Positions 10,150 through 20,794 of a stretch of DNA of 41,002 nucleotides are shown piece after piece. A program made the position numbers and the translations under genes. Under the pieces are notes generated by a model. That model did not search any database. It had not been told where the DNA came from and worked only from the letters and a program-made list of their open reading frames with translations. Numbering within the stretch: the stretch's first letter is position 1; each line of letters begins with the position of its first letter. This DNA is from Cohnella sp. (GTDB lineage: Bacteria; Bacillota; Bacilli; Paenibacillales; Paenibacillaceae): contig JAQBPQ010000144.1 in the NCBI GenBank assembly GCA_028287445.1, positions 1 to 41,002 of the forward strand, given 5' to 3'.

Positions 10150-11442
10150 GTGACGGATCCGTTAAACGGTTTAAGGTTCGATATTTATGAACGGGTTCAC
10201 TTGCCCGACGATGTAGCCGCCATAGAAGAACTGGAGGAAATAGAACTGGTGCCCCATATGCAGGCTGTGCCCCAGGACGATCAAGTGATGCTGAAGGGGC
10301 ACTTGCTGCTGTCCGGGGTTTATCGGCCGCAGAATTCGCCGGGCGGCACGTCACAATTGGAGCATTGGATTCCGGTGGAGATTACTCTCCCCTTCAACCG
10401 GGTGGAGAGGGTCGAGGATTTAGCGGTCGAGATCGACAATTTCGACGTGGATTTGCTGTCTACCCGCAGTTTGAATGTGACCGGGGTTCTCGCGCTCCGC
10501 GGGCTTCAGGCGACGGCGCCGCAAATACCCGTGTGGCGGGACGACAGTTTTACAGTCGTCCACCAAGCGCCGGCGGCATCGGAAGTTCCGGAAACCCTGG
10601 AAACCCCGGATTCGCCGCGTGCGGGCGGGGGACAAGAAGAGCGGTTGGCGCAGATGCCGGAACCGGAAGCCATAGCGGCACCAGCCGTGGCAATGGAGAA
10701 CGAGCGGCAACTGGAAAGTTCGTCCGAATTGTCGACTTCCGAGTATTCCCCTCCCTACTATCCGAGCTCCCTGGGGCGGGAAGCCGGCGTTTGGCCGAAC
10801 GCTTACCCGGAACCGGAACCTTCCGTCGAATCGGCCCCGCAGCCGGAGTTCGACCTGGAACAATGGATCCGTTCGCAGGAAGCGGAGTCCGCGTCCTTGT
10901 ACGAACCGGATGAGGAGTCGCAGTACGATTCCTATGCGGTGAACAGAGTGCCGGAATCATCCGGTTGGGGAGATTTGTCATCAAGCAGACCGGAATCCGA
11001 GATTTCGGTTCCAGAGGTGTACACACCCGTTCCGGAAGAGAAACCGGAGATGAAAGTGGCCTTGGGCGGCAAGCCATTGGAAACACCTGTCTTTCCCTTC
11101 TCCGGTGTAGGACTGCTGTCGCAGCTCGGAGACAAGGGCGCCGCCCGGGAAGCTGAGCTGCAGGCCCTGCGTTCGGCTCAAGCCGAGGCCGAGGAGGCCG
11201 AAGCTGCGGAGAACAAACAAGCCCGTTCATCCACGGGTGATGAACTCGAATGGACGCGGCTGTTTCTGACCAAAGGCACGGAGATCCAGGCGTTCCGCAA
11301 GGTGAAGTTATGCATCGTCCAAAGAGAAGATACGTTAGACGTGATCGCCGCCCGTTACCATGTCCAAACACGGGAACTGCAATTATATAACCGGCTCAGC
11401 GATCCGTATTTATCGGCAGGGCAAGTGTTGTATATACCTTGA
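10150..11442 (+). CDS. spoVID: SpoVID-like spore morphogenesis protein with C-terminal LysM
   Basis: N-terminal FDIYERVHLPDDVAAIEELEEIELVPHMQ..., long acidic low-complexity middle, C-terminal IVQREDTLDVIAARYHVQTRELQLYNRLSDPYLSAGQVLYIP (LysM); position hemL-spoVID-valS as in Bacillus. Confidence 0.85.
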   Translation: MTDPLNGLRFDIYERVHLPDDVAAIEELEEIELVPHMQAVPQDDQVMLKGHLLLSGVYRPQNSPGGTSQLEHWIPVEITLPFNRVERVEDLAVEIDNFDVDLLSTRSLNVTGVLALRGLQATAPQIPVWRDDSFTVVHQAPAASEVPETLETPDSPRAGGGQEERLAQMPEPEAIAAPAVAMENERQLESSSELSTSEYSPPYYPSSLGREAGVWPNAYPEPEPSVESAPQPEFDLEQWIRSQEAESASLYEPDEESQYDSYAVNRVPESSGWGDLSSSRPESEISVPEVYTPVPEEKPEMKVALGGKPLETPVFPFSGVGLLSQLGDKGAAREAELQALRSAQAEAEEAEAAENKQARSSTGDELEWTRLFLTKGTEIQAFRKVKLCIVQREDTLDVIAARYHVQTRELQLYNRLSDPYLSAGQVLYIP

Positions 11443-11453
11443 TCAACAACAGG

Positions 11454-11475
11454 CCGTCCCGTCCGGGACGGTCGT
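11454..11475 (+). terminator. Rho-independent terminator after spoVID-like gene
   Basis: CCGTCCCG-TC-CGGGACGG followed by TCGTTT; weak T-tract. Confidence 0.55.
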
Positions 11476-11544
11476 TTCTTCTATTTGGGAAACCCAAAAG
11501 TAAGGAATATGTACGGAGGCAGTTGTCACATTAAGCGGTCGGTT

Positions 11545-11859
11545 ATGCCTTATTGACTCTCGATGGCGAGCCGGGTAAAATAGGGTAGAAAGACGCGGAA
11601 AGGGAATTGTACGCGATTCACCCCTTCAGAGAGCGGAACCGCCGCATTGCCGGCGCTGTGAGGTGCCGCAGGCGGAAGGACGCGACAAGTCGCCCTGGAG
11701 TTTCTCGTTTGAGCCGGGGCGGAAGAGCCTGGGGTAGAACGAGACGGGTTGCAGCCGTTACCCTGCGCTAAGTGCCGTACGGTCATGCGTGTTAGCCGAA
11801 CGGAACGAAGGTGGTACCACGGAAGTTCAACCTTTCGTCCTTTGCGACGGGAGGTTTTT
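11545..11859 (+). ncRNA. T-box leader of valS (tRNA-Val-sensing)
   Basis: Canonical T-box GAACGAAGGTGGTACCACGG at 11804-11822 followed by an antiterminator/terminator region; probable specifier GTC (Val) at 11689-11691 in CAAGTCGCCCTGGAG. Confidence 0.92.
11829..11859 (+). terminator. T-box-controlled terminator upstream of valS
   Basis: AACCTTTCGTC-CTTTGC-GACGGGAGGTT then T-run; 11-bp stem with G-U pairs. Confidence 0.88.
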
Positions 11860-11886
11860 GTATTTTATAAGGAGGTTGTCGCTCAC

Positions 11887-14556
11887 TTGTCCGAATCACA
11901 AGAACGGCTCCAGTCCGAAATGCCGACGACATACGATCCGACGGTTGCGGAGCGCAAATGGTACGACACATGGATCCGTGAAGGCTTTTTTCAAGCCGGA
12001 CGCCGGCCGGATGCCCCCAAATATTCGATCGTGATTCCCCCGCCGAACGTGACCGGCATGCTGCACATCGGCCATGCACTTGATTTTACGCTGCAGGATA
12101 TTCTGGTCCGCTTCAAGCGGATGCAGGGATTCGATGCGCTCTGGCTACCCGGCACCGACCATGCGGGTATTGCCACGCAGACAAAGGTCGAGCAGAAGCT
12201 TCGGGAGGAAGGCAAAACCCGATTTGATCTTGGCCGGGAAGCATTCCTTGAAAAAGTGTGGGAATGGAAAGAACACTATGCCGGTACAATCCACAGCCAA
12301 TGGGCCAAAATGGGACTCAGCCTGGATTATTCCCGCGAACGTTTCACGCTGGACGAAGGTTTGTCCCAAGCCGTCCGTGAGGTTTTCGTGCGCCTGTACG
12401 ACAAGGGCCTCATCTATCGGGGCAAACGGATCATCAACTGGGATCCCGCAGCGCGTACGGCTCTTTCCGACATTGAAGTCGAATATAAAGAAGTGAACGG
12501 GCACCTGTATCACCTGCAATATCCGTTAGTGGATGGAAGCGGCCATCTTACCGTGGCGACGACAAGACCCGAAACGATGCTCGGCGACACCGCGGTTGCC
12601 GTACATCCGGATGATCCGCGCTATAAGCATATGATAGGCAAGATGCTGCGCCTTCCCATTGTGAACCGGGAAATCCCGATCATTGCCGATGAATACGTAG
12701 ACAAAGAATTCGGCAGCGGTGCGGTGAAGATTACGCCCGCCCACGACCCGAATGACTTTGAAGTCGGCACGCGACACGATTTGCCGCAAATCACCGTAAT
12801 GGATGAAGGCGGTCAGATGAACGCCAATGCCGGTCCTTACCAGGGCATGGACCGTTCGGATTGCCGCAAGGCGATCGTGAAAGAACTTCAGGACAGCGGC
12901 GTCTGCGTCAAAATCGAAGATCACGTACATCAAGTGGGCCACAGCGAGCGTTCCGGCGCCGTTGTAGAACCATACTTATCGACCCAGTGGTTCGTGGCCA
13001 TGAAACCTCTGGCTGAACGTGCGATAGAATCGCAAAAAGCGGGCCAAGGGGTCAACTTCGTTCCGGATCGATTCGAGAAAGTTTATTTGCAGTGGATCGA
13101 AAATGTCCGGGATTGGTGCATTTCCCGTCAGCTTTGGTGGGGGCATCGCATTCCGGCCTGGTATTGCCAAACTTGCGGGGAAACCCACGTTTCACATGAC
13201 GATTTGGCCGTATGCCCGGCATGCGGAGGCAGCTCCCTGAAACAAGACGAGGACGTTCTCGATACTTGGTTCAGCTCTGCACTGTGGCCGTTTTCTACTT
13301 TGGGTTGGCCGAACGAGACCGAAGATCTGAAAAAGTATTATCCGGTCGACGTGTTGGTGACGGGTTACGACATCGTATATTTCTGGGTGGCCCGGATGAT
13401 TTTCACCGCGCTTGAATTTACCGGCCGGGTTCCTTTCCGGGATGTACTGATGCACGGTCTCGTACGTGACGCCGAAGGCCGCAAAATGTCCAAATCGCTG
13501 GGCAACGGGGTAGACCCGCTGGAAGTCATCGCGGAATACGGCGCCGATGCGATGCGTTATATGATTTCTACCGGCAGCACCCCAGGACAAGATCTGCGAT
13601 TCCGCTTGGAGAAAGTGGAACAAGCCCGCAATTTCGCCAACAAAATATGGAACGCCTCCCGTTTTGCACTGATGAATCTGGAGGGTTTCCGGCATGAGGA
13701 TATCGATTTGTCGGGCGCTCTGTCGACAGCCGATCGCTGGATTTTGCACCGCTTCCATGAGACCGCGCGGGAAATCACGCGCCTCATGGAAAGCTACGAT
13801 TTCGGAGAAACGGGCCGTTTGCTGTACAACTTCATTTGGGACGACTTGTGCGACTGGTACATTGAATTTGCCAAGCTTAGTCTCTATGGCACGGACGATC
13901 ATGCCAAGCGAAGCACGCAATCGGTACTCTCTTATATACTGGATCGCACGCTGCGTCTGCTTCACCCGTTCATGCCGTATTTGACGGAGGAAATTTGGCA
14001 GCATCTACCGCATGAGCCGGGCGAAACGATAACACTCGCCGCATGGCCGGCTTACGACGCGGCCTTCGAGGCGGGGGACGCCGTGAAGGAGATGGAGCTG
14101 CTCATGGACGCGATCCGGGCGGTGCGCAATATCCGAGCCGAAATGAACGTGTCGCCGGGCAAGAAGATCGAATTGCTGGTGAAGCCGACGGGAACGGCGG
14201 AAGAAGCCATTCTGCGCCATAATGAGGAGTATGTCCGCCGCTTCTGCAATACGTCTGCTCTGACGCTGGATGCGCAGCTCTCTCCTCCGGACAAGGCCAT
14301 GACCGCGATCTTGACGGGTGCCGAGCTGTACCTGCCGCTCGCCGGCCTCATCGATATCGGACAGGAAATCGCCCGTCTTGAGAAAGAACTGTCGAACCTG
14401 CAAGCGGAAGTGGAACGCGTCGAGAAGAAGCTCGCCAACGAAGGCTATATCGCCAAAGCGCCTGCCCATGTCGTGGAACAAGAGCGGGCCAAAGGCGAAG
14501 ATTACCGGGACAAGCGCGACAAAATGATGTCCCGGATCGCCGAGCTTCGCGGATAA
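11887..14556 (+). CDS. valS: Valyl-tRNA synthetase
   Basis: [18 protein letters not shown] (HIGH) and [14 protein letters not shown] (KMSKS); RBS AAGGAGG upstream of TTG 11887 (alternative ATG 11920). Confidence 0.97.
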   Translation: MSESQERLQSEMPTTYDPTVAERKWYDTWIREGFFQAGRRPDAPKYSIVIPPPNVTGMLHIGHALDFTLQDILVRFKRMQGFDALWLPGTDHAGIATQTKVEQKLREEGKTRFDLGREAFLEKVWEWKEHYAGTIHSQWAKMGLSLDYSRERFTLDEGLSQAVREVFVRLYDKGLIYRGKRIINWDPAARTALSDIEVEYKEVNGHLYHLQYPLVDGSGHLTVATTRPETMLGDTAVAVHPDDPRYKHMIGKMLRLPIVNREIPIIADEYVDKEFGSGAVKITPAHDPNDFEVGTRHDLPQITVMDEGGQMNANAGPYQGMDRSDCRKAIVKELQDSGVCVKIEDHVHQVGHSERSGAVVEPYLSTQWFVAMKPLAERAIESQKAGQGVNFVPDRFEKVYLQWIENVRDWCISRQLWWGHRIPAWYCQTCGETHVSHDDLAVCPACGGSSLKQDEDVLDTWFSSALWPFSTLGWPNETEDLKKYYPVDVLVTGYDIVYFWVARMIFTALEFTGRVPFRDVLMHGLVRDAEGRKMSKSLGNGVDPLEVIAEYGADAMRYMISTGSTPGQDLRFRLEKVEQARNFANKIWNASRFALMNLEGFRHEDIDLSGALSTADRWILHRFHETAREITRLMESYDFGETGRLLYNFIWDDLCDWYIEFAKLSLYGTDDHAKRSTQSVLSYILDRTLRLLHPFMPYLTEEIWQHLPHEPGETITLAAWPAYDAAFEAGDAVKEMELLMDAIRAVRNIRAEMNVSPGKKIELLVKPTGTAEEAILRHNEEYVRRFCNTSALTLDAQLSPPDKAMTAILTGAELYLPLAGLIDIGQEIARLEKELSNLQAEVERVEKKLANEGYIAKAPAHVVEQERAKGEDYRDKRDKMMSRIAELRG

Positions 14557-14563
14557 TGGAGGA

Positions 14564-15961
14564 ATGGGCGGCATGAGCGAATACGATACGAAAACGACAG
14601 TGACCGGGCCGTTTCGGACGGCCGGGGAAGCGACAGCATGGATCACCGGCCTAACCCCCTTCGGTATCCGCCCCGGCATGGAGCGGATCGAACGGCTGAT
14701 GGAGCGATTCAATCATCCGCATCGGCGGTTAAAATTCATACATGTGGCGGGCACCAACGGTAAGGGTTCGGTATGCGCCTATCTAACCAGCGTGCTGAGA
14801 CAGAGCGGTTATGACGTGGGAACGTTCACGTCTCCTTATTTGACTTCGTATGCGAATCGTCTGCAATATAACGGCCAAGACATTGACGGCGACACGCTGC
14901 TCCATCTGGCCAACCGGTTGAAACCCGCAGCGGATGCAATGGCGGGCAGCGAGCCTGGGTATCCAACGATGTTCGAGGTCACCACAGCGCTCGCTATCCT
15001 CTACTACGGCACTGTTGTATACCCGGACTATGTCGTGTGGGAGACGGGTCTCGGGGGCCGGCTTGATGTGACGAACATCGTCAACCCTGTCGTCAGCGTC
15101 ATTACCAATATAGGACACGACCATATGGATGTGCTGGGGCCGACATTGGCCGAGATAGCGAAGGAGAAAGCCGGCATCATCAAGCCGGGAGTGCCGGTCG
15201 TCACTGCGGAAACCAATCCGGAAATCGTCTCGATCTTTCGGGAGACGGCGGAGGCGAATCGTTCCACGCTGTACCTGCCCGGGGAGAGATACGGTTTTGA
15301 ACCGTTATCCGTGGCCGAGGACGAACAAAGCTTTTCGTTTTCCGGACCTTACCGGGATATTTCGTCGCTGACGATTACACTAAACGGAGCCCATCAACGA
15401 ACCAACGCCGCCACGGCGGTCATGACGCTGGAAGTGCTCCGCCAATATTATGCGCTGATCGTGGAAGACGAAGATTTGGCTGAGGGGCTGCGGCGCGCTT
15501 CTTGGCCGGGAAGGCTGGAGATGGTGTCGCGAAGCCCGCGTATTTTGATTGACGGAGCGCACAATCCCGAAGGGATGGCGGCGCTCGCGGCGGCTTTGCG
15601 TGATATTTACAGCTTTGACCGGCTCAACGTCGTCTTGGCGATGATGCCGAATAAGAATCACGAACATTCCCTGCGGCATATACTACCCTTGGTAGATACG
15701 CTCGTTATTACGGAACCTGATTTTCATAAAAAAATGAAGGCCGAAGACCTGGCCGCTGTCGCAGAACGGCTGCAGGAGGAAATCGGCCGCCCCCGCGAAA
15801 TCGCGGTGGAACCGGATTGGCGCCGCGCGGTGGCGCGGTTGCTTGAGACCGAAGGCGCCTCGTCCGAACGGACGTTGAACCTCGTCACCGGCACGTTATA
15901 CCTGATTGCCGACATCCGCTCGTGGCTGCTCCATGGAAAGAATTCAGAAAAAGGGTGGTGA
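14564..15961 (+). CDS. folC: Folylpolyglutamate synthase / dihydrofolate synthase
   Basis: [36 protein letters not shown]...[12 protein letters not shown]. Confidence 0.95.
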   Translation: MGGMSEYDTKTTVTGPFRTAGEATAWITGLTPFGIRPGMERIERLMERFNHPHRRLKFIHVAGTNGKGSVCAYLTSVLRQSGYDVGTFTSPYLTSYANRLQYNGQDIDGDTLLHLANRLKPAADAMAGSEPGYPTMFEVTTALAILYYGTVVYPDYVVWETGLGGRLDVTNIVNPVVSVITNIGHDHMDVLGPTLAEIAKEKAGIIKPGVPVVTAETNPEIVSIFRETAEANRSTLYLPGERYGFEPLSVAEDEQSFSFSGPYRDISSLTITLNGAHQRTNAATAVMTLEVLRQYYALIVEDEDLAEGLRRASWPGRLEMVSRSPRILIDGAHNPEGMAALAAALRDIYSFDRLNVVLAMMPNKNHEHSLRHILPLVDTLVITEPDFHKKMKAEDLAAVAERLQEEIGRPREIAVEPDWRRAVARLLETEGASSERTLNLVTGTLYLIADIRSWLLHGKNSEKGW

Positions 15962-15968
15962 AGCGTCG

Positions 15969-17357
15969 TTGGGAACGGCAGAACATGTGCATTTTATCGG
16001 CATCGGGGGATACGGCATGAGCGCCATCGCCCGCGTGATGCTGGAGCTGGGATATGAAGTGTCCGGCTCCGATGTCGTCAGACAGGAATTGACCGACAAA
16101 CTGGCCGCCATAGGCGCTCGTATTAGTATCGGGCATGACCCGGAGCATGTCAGGGGAGCCGACCTGGTCGTCTACTCCACCGCGCTGCCCAAAGACAATG
16201 TCGAGCGGCAGGCTGCGGAACAACTCCATATTCCGACCCTGCACCGCTCTCAAATGCTGGCGCGGCTGTTAAACGCCAGAACCGGCGTCGCCGTGGCGGG
16301 CGCACACGGGAAGACGACGACGTCTTCGATGATCGCGCTTGTCTTGGAGACTTGCGGTTTAGATCCGACCTATATCATCGGCGGAGAAATTGTAAATGTC
16401 GGCACGAACGCCAAAGCCGGCAAAGGCGATATCGTTGTGGCCGAAGCGGACGAGAGCGACGGTTCGTTCCTCCAGTACACACCTGCCATTGCGGTCGTAA
16501 CCAATATCGAAGCGGATCATCTCGAGAATTATGAAGGTGATTTCGGAAAGTTGATGGAGGCGTACGTCTCTTATTTGCGGAATGTGCGACCGAACGGAAT
16601 CGCCGTTGTGTGCACCGATGATGAGAACGTGCGCACCATCATTCCGAAAGTAAGCGATGTGACGAATCTTGTGACCTACGCCATCGATCGGGACGCGGAT
16701 TACACCGCATCCGAAATCCTTTTGGGCGATCGTTGCGCCACCTTTACGGTGCGACGCGGCAACCAGACACTCGGCGACGTAACTTTGTCGGTGCCTGGGC
16801 TTCATAACGTATATAACGCGATGGCTACCATCATTGTTTGCCTCGAGGCCGGTGCGCCCTTCGAGGGGATCGCGGCGGCGATACGGGATTTCCGCGGAGC
16901 CAAACGGCGGTTCCAAGTGCTCGGAGAAGTGAGGGACATGCTGGTCATCGACGATTACGCTCATCACCCGACCGAAATCCAGGCCACCATCCAAGCGGCG
17001 AAAGCCACAGGCAAACGGATCATCGCCGTCTTTCAGCCTCAGCGTTACACGCGAACCTTCTTTTTGTTGGACGCATTCAGCAGAGCGTTCGCAGACGCCG
17101 ACGAGGTGATCATTACCGACATCTATTCACCGGCCGGCGAGCAGCGGATCGAAGGTGTCCATTCCCAGCGGCTGGTAGAGCTCATTGCGGGAAACAGCAA
17201 TCCGAACGTATCCTACGTGCCGACAAAGGAAGAAGTGCGGGACTTGCTCGCGGAGCGCATCGCTCCAGGAGATCTCGTGCTCACAATGGGAGCCGGCGAC
17301 ATCTGGAAAGCGGCGGACAGCCTGGTAACCATTTTGCGGGAGCGGGAAGGGGCGTAA
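15969..17357 (+). CDS. murC: UDP-N-acetylmuramate-L-alanine ligase
   Basis: [31 protein letters not shown]...[17 protein letters not shown] 15969 or ATG 15933 start. Confidence 0.96.
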   Translation: MGTAEHVHFIGIGGYGMSAIARVMLELGYEVSGSDVVRQELTDKLAAIGARISIGHDPEHVRGADLVVYSTALPKDNVERQAAEQLHIPTLHRSQMLARLLNARTGVAVAGAHGKTTTSSMIALVLETCGLDPTYIIGGEIVNVGTNAKAGKGDIVVAEADESDGSFLQYTPAIAVVTNIEADHLENYEGDFGKLMEAYVSYLRNVRPNGIAVVCTDDENVRTIIPKVSDVTNLVTYAIDRDADYTASEILLGDRCATFTVRRGNQTLGDVTLSVPGLHNVYNAMATIIVCLEAGAPFEGIAAAIRDFRGAKRRFQVLGEVRDMLVIDDYAHHPTEIQATIQAAKATGKRIIAVFQPQRYTRTFFLLDAFSRAFADADEVIITDIYSPAGEQRIEGVHSQRLVELIAGNSNPNVSYVPTKEEVRDLLAERIAPGDLVLTMGAGDIWKAADSLVTILREREGA

Positions 17358-17378
17358 CCCAATAATATGGACTTAAGA

Positions 17379-17416
17379 AACCTTCAGCTCCGTTAATTTT
17401 GGAGCTGGAGGTTTTT
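17379..17416 (+). terminator. Rho-independent terminator after murC
   Basis: CCTTCAGCTCC-GTTAATTTT-GGAGCTGGAGG-TTTTTG. Confidence 0.9.
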
Positions 17417-17420
17417 GTCC

Positions 17421-17520
17421 ATCATTCGGGATTTATAAGTTTGCACCGCTCATCTCTGAATGATCTCCGACATCAACGTTTACCACCGCGATGAGGACGG
17501 CGATAGTCCGTTTATGCTTG
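17421..17520 (+). repeat. Copy C of the two-hairpin repeat (diverged)
   Basis: ATCATTC..TTATAAGTTTGCACC..GAATGAT then CTCCGACATCAACG...GGACGGCGATAGTCCGTTTATGCTTG. Confidence 0.75.
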
Positions 17521-17522
17521 GC

Positions 17523-17621
17523 TATTCAGAATTTATAAGTTTCACTCTTATCTATTTCTGAATATCCTCCGATAAAAACGGGTCCGCACTCTTGAAAGGA
17601 TGGCGAAGCCGTTTTTACTTG
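17523..17621 (+). repeat. Copy D of the two-hairpin repeat (diverged, tandem to C)
   Basis: TATTCAGAA..TTATAAGTTTCACT..TTCTGAATA then CTCCGATAAAAACGG...GGATGGCGAAGCCGTTTTTACTTGG. Confidence 0.72.
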
Positions 17622-17694
17622 GTGTAAAGGATCATATTTGTCTTGTCTCTCTCATATTCTAATTACTAGAGATGAGAGCAAGGGAGAGACACAT

Positions 17695-18900
17695 ATGCAG
17701 CCGAAAGCGAGAATGACGTTCCGGTTTGATCCGCCCCAACCGGCGTCCCGTCCGCAAAGCGCAGGATCACTGGCCGGCCGACTACCGGAACGGCCTGCGG
17801 AAGCCGTCGATGGCCGGCCGATGGCGGGCACAATTCCTCCTCGGGACGAACCCGCGCAGGACCAAACCCTCTACCATACGGAAGGGCCTTTGCGGGATGA
17901 CCTTTACGTGTTGGAAGAAATGATCCGCCGTGCCGATCCGATCCGTGTACCGGTTACCGTTGCCGCGACAACGGTAACCGATTTACCGAATTGGAGTCCG
18001 GAAGAGGACGTCCAGCATCGGGCCGGATGGATCTCCGGGGCATTGACTCGGAGCGAGGGGCCGTCCTGGTGGCGCGTGTTTGCTTCTGTCGCAGGCGCTG
18101 TAGCTACCGGAGCTTTGTTCGGTTATCTGGTTCTCACGCTGTTTACGGGAGAGTCCCCCTTTCCGATTCCGCCTGCCTCCGGTACGGACGCGCACGCTAA
18201 AGCGTCGGCCGAACCAGGCGTGGTGAGCTCTCAAGTGCAAGGCACGATTCCGTCGGGAAATTCGGGAGCAGGAAGCGCGGGCCAAATCACCGCTTCTTCC
18301 ATGTACCTTCTCCAGTACGGTGTTTTCCGTTCGCAGGAAACCATGAACGCGGCGCTGGATGTACTGAAAGGCAAAGGATTGCCCTCCGCAGTCGACCGGG
18401 CAGACGGTTACCGGATCTATGTGGGCGCGACCGATTCCAGCGCGGAAGCGTTGCGTCTGGTCGGGCAACTGGCCGGACTTGAAGTATATGTGAAATCAAG
18501 TGTCGGCGACGCCATCCGTGCAAGCGCGGCTCAAGGCGGGGAGGAGTTGGCCGCATTCGTGCAGCAGAGCGCGGAATTGACCCGGAAGCTGTCCGGTCTT
18601 TCCGTAAGCGCCCTGCAGGATGAACTTCCACAGCCGATGGATCCTTCGGCGCTCTCCTCGCTTAGGGAAACGTACCGGCTTTGGCTTGAAGCGGTGCCGG
18701 GGGCTGCCCGCCTGACAGGAACCGCCCAAGAGGCTGCAAAGTCAATCGAACAAAGCTTAAAAGCGGCGATGGTTTCGGTCGACGACTATAGCCGCAAAAA
18801 TTCGCGGTTCCATTTATGGAGCATCCAATCGGATGTCATGAATGCGATTTTGGGCGACCGGGGGCTTAGGTCCACTTTGCAAAACGATAACAAAAAATAA
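17695..18900 (+). CDS. SPOR-domain, single-TM protein; SpoIIB-like by position
   Basis: ASVAGAVATGALFGYLVLTLF (TM), YLLQYGVFRSQETMNAALDVLKGKGLPSAVDRADGYRIYVG (SPOR repeat); lies between folC/murC and maf-radC as spoIIB does in Bacillus. Confidence 0.75.
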   Translation: MQPKARMTFRFDPPQPASRPQSAGSLAGRLPERPAEAVDGRPMAGTIPPRDEPAQDQTLYHTEGPLRDDLYVLEEMIRRADPIRVPVTVAATTVTDLPNWSPEEDVQHRAGWISGALTRSEGPSWWRVFASVAGAVATGALFGYLVLTLFTGESPFPIPPASGTDAHAKASAEPGVVSSQVQGTIPSGNSGAGSAGQITASSMYLLQYGVFRSQETMNAALDVLKGKGLPSAVDRADGYRIYVGATDSSAEALRLVGQLAGLEVYVKSSVGDAIRASAAQGGEELAAFVQQSAELTRKLSGLSVSALQDELPQPMDPSALSSLRETYRLWLEAVPGAARLTGTAQEAAKSIEQSLKAAMVSVDDYSRKNSRFHLWSIQSDVMNAILGDRGLRSTLQNDNKK

Positions 18901-18943
18901 ATGTTTTTTCAGAAATAGGGACGGCTATAAGGACTTTCGGCCT

Positions 18944-18975
18944 AAACAGCCCCATAAGATGGAGCTGTTTTTTGC
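18944..18975 (+). terminator. Rho-independent terminator after the SpoIIB-like gene
   Basis: AAACAGC...GCTGTTT followed by TTTGCTTTTT. Confidence 0.75.
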
Positions 18976-19128
18976 TTTTTATAAGGCGTCGGTCCCGTGA
19001 AAAGGAAACCGGGCGATCCATCGTTTCGGGTGGACCGGGTATTGGCGTTAATTAGTAGATTGTGCGACTTGTCCGCGGAACGTATAATGAATAAACGGGT
19101 GTCAAAAAATGGTGGGAGACGAGGAATC

Positions 19129-19371
19129 ATGAAGAAAAACGGCTGGATTCTTGTCTTGTTCGTCATATTGGGACTGGTGGCGGGATCATTGGCCGCTCGG
19201 GCGCTTAAGGACGTTCAGGGGATTTCCTTTTTGACTCGTCCAACGTCGCTTTCCTGGTCTCCGGCCGCCGATTTGGCTGTCATCCGCTACGATCTCAAGC
19301 TGCACGTCGACCTGACTTTGCTGAGTATCGTCGGCGCTGCGGCCGCCATTTGGCTTTATCGCCGAATGTAA
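19129..19371 (+). CDS. Small membrane protein, DUF4321-like
   Basis: MKKNGWILVLFVILGLVAGSLAARALKDVQGISFLT...LDLTLLSIVGAAAAIWLYRRM-type two-TM protein just upstream of maf. Confidence 0.65.
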   Translation: MKKNGWILVLFVILGLVAGSLAARALKDVQGISFLTRPTSLSWSPAADLAVIRYDLKLHVDLTLLSIVGAAAAIWLYRRM

Positions 19372-19399
19372 AATGACCTTCGAAAGGAAGACGTTTCTC

Positions 19400-20005
19400 A
19401 TGTTACCTACGATGCGCCCAACTCTGATTTTGGCTTCGACCTCACCGCGCAGGCAAGAATTGATTACCACTTTGGGTCTTCCTGTTATGGTGCGTCCAAG
19501 CCATGCGGACGAGAATACGCCGGCCGACTGGCTGCCGGAGCGAATTGTCGAAGAGTTGGCGAATCGTAAGGCAAGGGTCGTATGGGAAACGGTTCGAGGC
19601 ACGATGAGAACACCGGCGGTTGTCGTCGGAAGCGACACGATCGTGGCATTGGACGGCCAAATTATGGGCAAGCCTAAAGACCCGGAGGACGCCGTCGACA
19701 TGCTGAGCCGTTTGGCCGGACGTACGCATGAAGTGTTTACAGGCGTCTGCTGCATCGGTCTTCTGGATGGGCAGACGGTCACGTCCCATCGGGTAACCAA
19801 AGTGCGAATACGGGAGTTAACTCCCGATCAAATCCGGCGGTATGTCAAAACCGGAGAGCCCATGGACAAAGCGGGCGCATACGGCGTTCAGGGTATTGGA
19901 GCGCTTTTGGTGGATTCGCTGGAAGGCTGCTATTTCAACGTTGTAGGACTGCCGTTGTCTTTGCTGGCCGTTCAACTGGAACGTTTCGGGGTTTCTCTGC
20001 CCTGA
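19400..20005 (+). CDS. maf: Maf family nucleotide pyrophosphatase
   Basis: PTLILASTSPRRQELITTLGL...VVGSDTIVALDGQIMGKPKDPEDAVDML. Confidence 0.95.
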   Translation: MLPTMRPTLILASTSPRRQELITTLGLPVMVRPSHADENTPADWLPERIVEELANRKARVVWETVRGTMRTPAVVVGSDTIVALDGQIMGKPKDPEDAVDMLSRLAGRTHEVFTGVCCIGLLDGQTVTSHRVTKVRIRELTPDQIRRYVKTGEPMDKAGAYGVQGIGALLVDSLEGCYFNVVGLPLSLLAVQLERFGVSLP

Positions 20006-20064
20006 CGGAAATCGACAAGCCAAATCCGCAGCCGACGCGGACTGTCGAAAGAAGGAAGTTAAGG

Positions 20065-20754
20065 TTGGAAAACCATGCTTATCGACTCCGCGACTTGCCG
20101 GAAGAAGAACGGCCAAGAGAAAGAATGGTGCGGCTCGGCCCAGAAGCGCTCAGCCATGCGGAACTTCTGGCAATTTTGCTGCGAACCGGCAGCAGACGGG
20201 AATCCGCCATCCATTTGGCTCATCGCATTTTGCAAGACTGCGGAGGACTTCGCCGGTTTGCGGAACGCAGTTGGGACGAGTTGACGCATATTCCCGGTGT
20301 CGGCCCGATCAAGGCGCTTGAGCTGCAGGCATCGCTGGAACTGGGACGCCGTGTGGTGCGCTCACGCCTGCCGGAAGCTGTGGCGGTGGCGAGACCGCAA
20401 GATGCGGCGGATTTGCTCATGGAAGAACTTCGCCATCTGCGGGAGGAGCATTTTGTCGTTCTTTTTCTGAATACCAAAAACCGGGTCATCGGCCGTCAGA
20501 CACTGTCGATCGGTAGTCTTAACGCATCCGTCGTACATCCGCGGGAAGTGTTTCGGGCCGCCATCCGTAGAAGCAGCGCGTCCATTCTGTGCGCTCACAA
20601 CCATCCGAGCGGGGATCCGACGCCGAGCCCGGAAGATTTGCAACTGACCCGCAGGCTTGCGGAAGCCGGGGAACTGGTCGGAATCGAACTGTTGGATCAT
20701 ATTGTCATCGGGGATAACCGCTTTATCAGTTTGAAGGAACTAGGCTGCTTGTAA
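20065..20754 (+). CDS. radC: RadC family JAB-domain protein
   Basis: [27 protein letters not shown]...[26 protein letters not shown]. Confidence 0.95.
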   Translation: MENHAYRLRDLPEEERPRERMVRLGPEALSHAELLAILLRTGSRRESAIHLAHRILQDCGGLRRFAERSWDELTHIPGVGPIKALELQASLELGRRVVRSRLPEAVAVARPQDAADLLMEELRHLREEHFVVLFLNTKNRVIGRQTLSIGSLNASVVHPREVFRAAIRRSSASILCAHNHPSGDPTPSPEDLQLTRRLAEAGELVGIELLDHIVIGDNRFISLKELGCL

Positions 20755-20760
20755 TATAAT
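20731..20760 (+). promoter_or_regulatory. Candidate mreB promoter inside and overlapping the radC 3' end
   Basis: TTGAAG-N18-TATAAT. Confidence 0.45.
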
Positions 20761-20794
20761 AATAAGGATTGTCTATACCAGGAGGTACCGGGAT

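Noticed and set aside
11443-11886. Missing ysxE-like gene between spoVID and valS
   Set aside because: The gap is occupied by a terminator and the T-box leader; absence relative to Bacillus is simple lineage variation, and the gene could be elsewhere.
13192-14004. 270-aa minus-strand ORF
   Set aside because: Antisense shadow of valS with no recognisable domain.
18904-18945. Possible riboswitch-like segment TAGGGACGGCTATAAGGACTTTCGGCCTA
   Set aside because: Only short pairings and no match to a riboswitch core I recognise; located at the end of an operon before a terminator.
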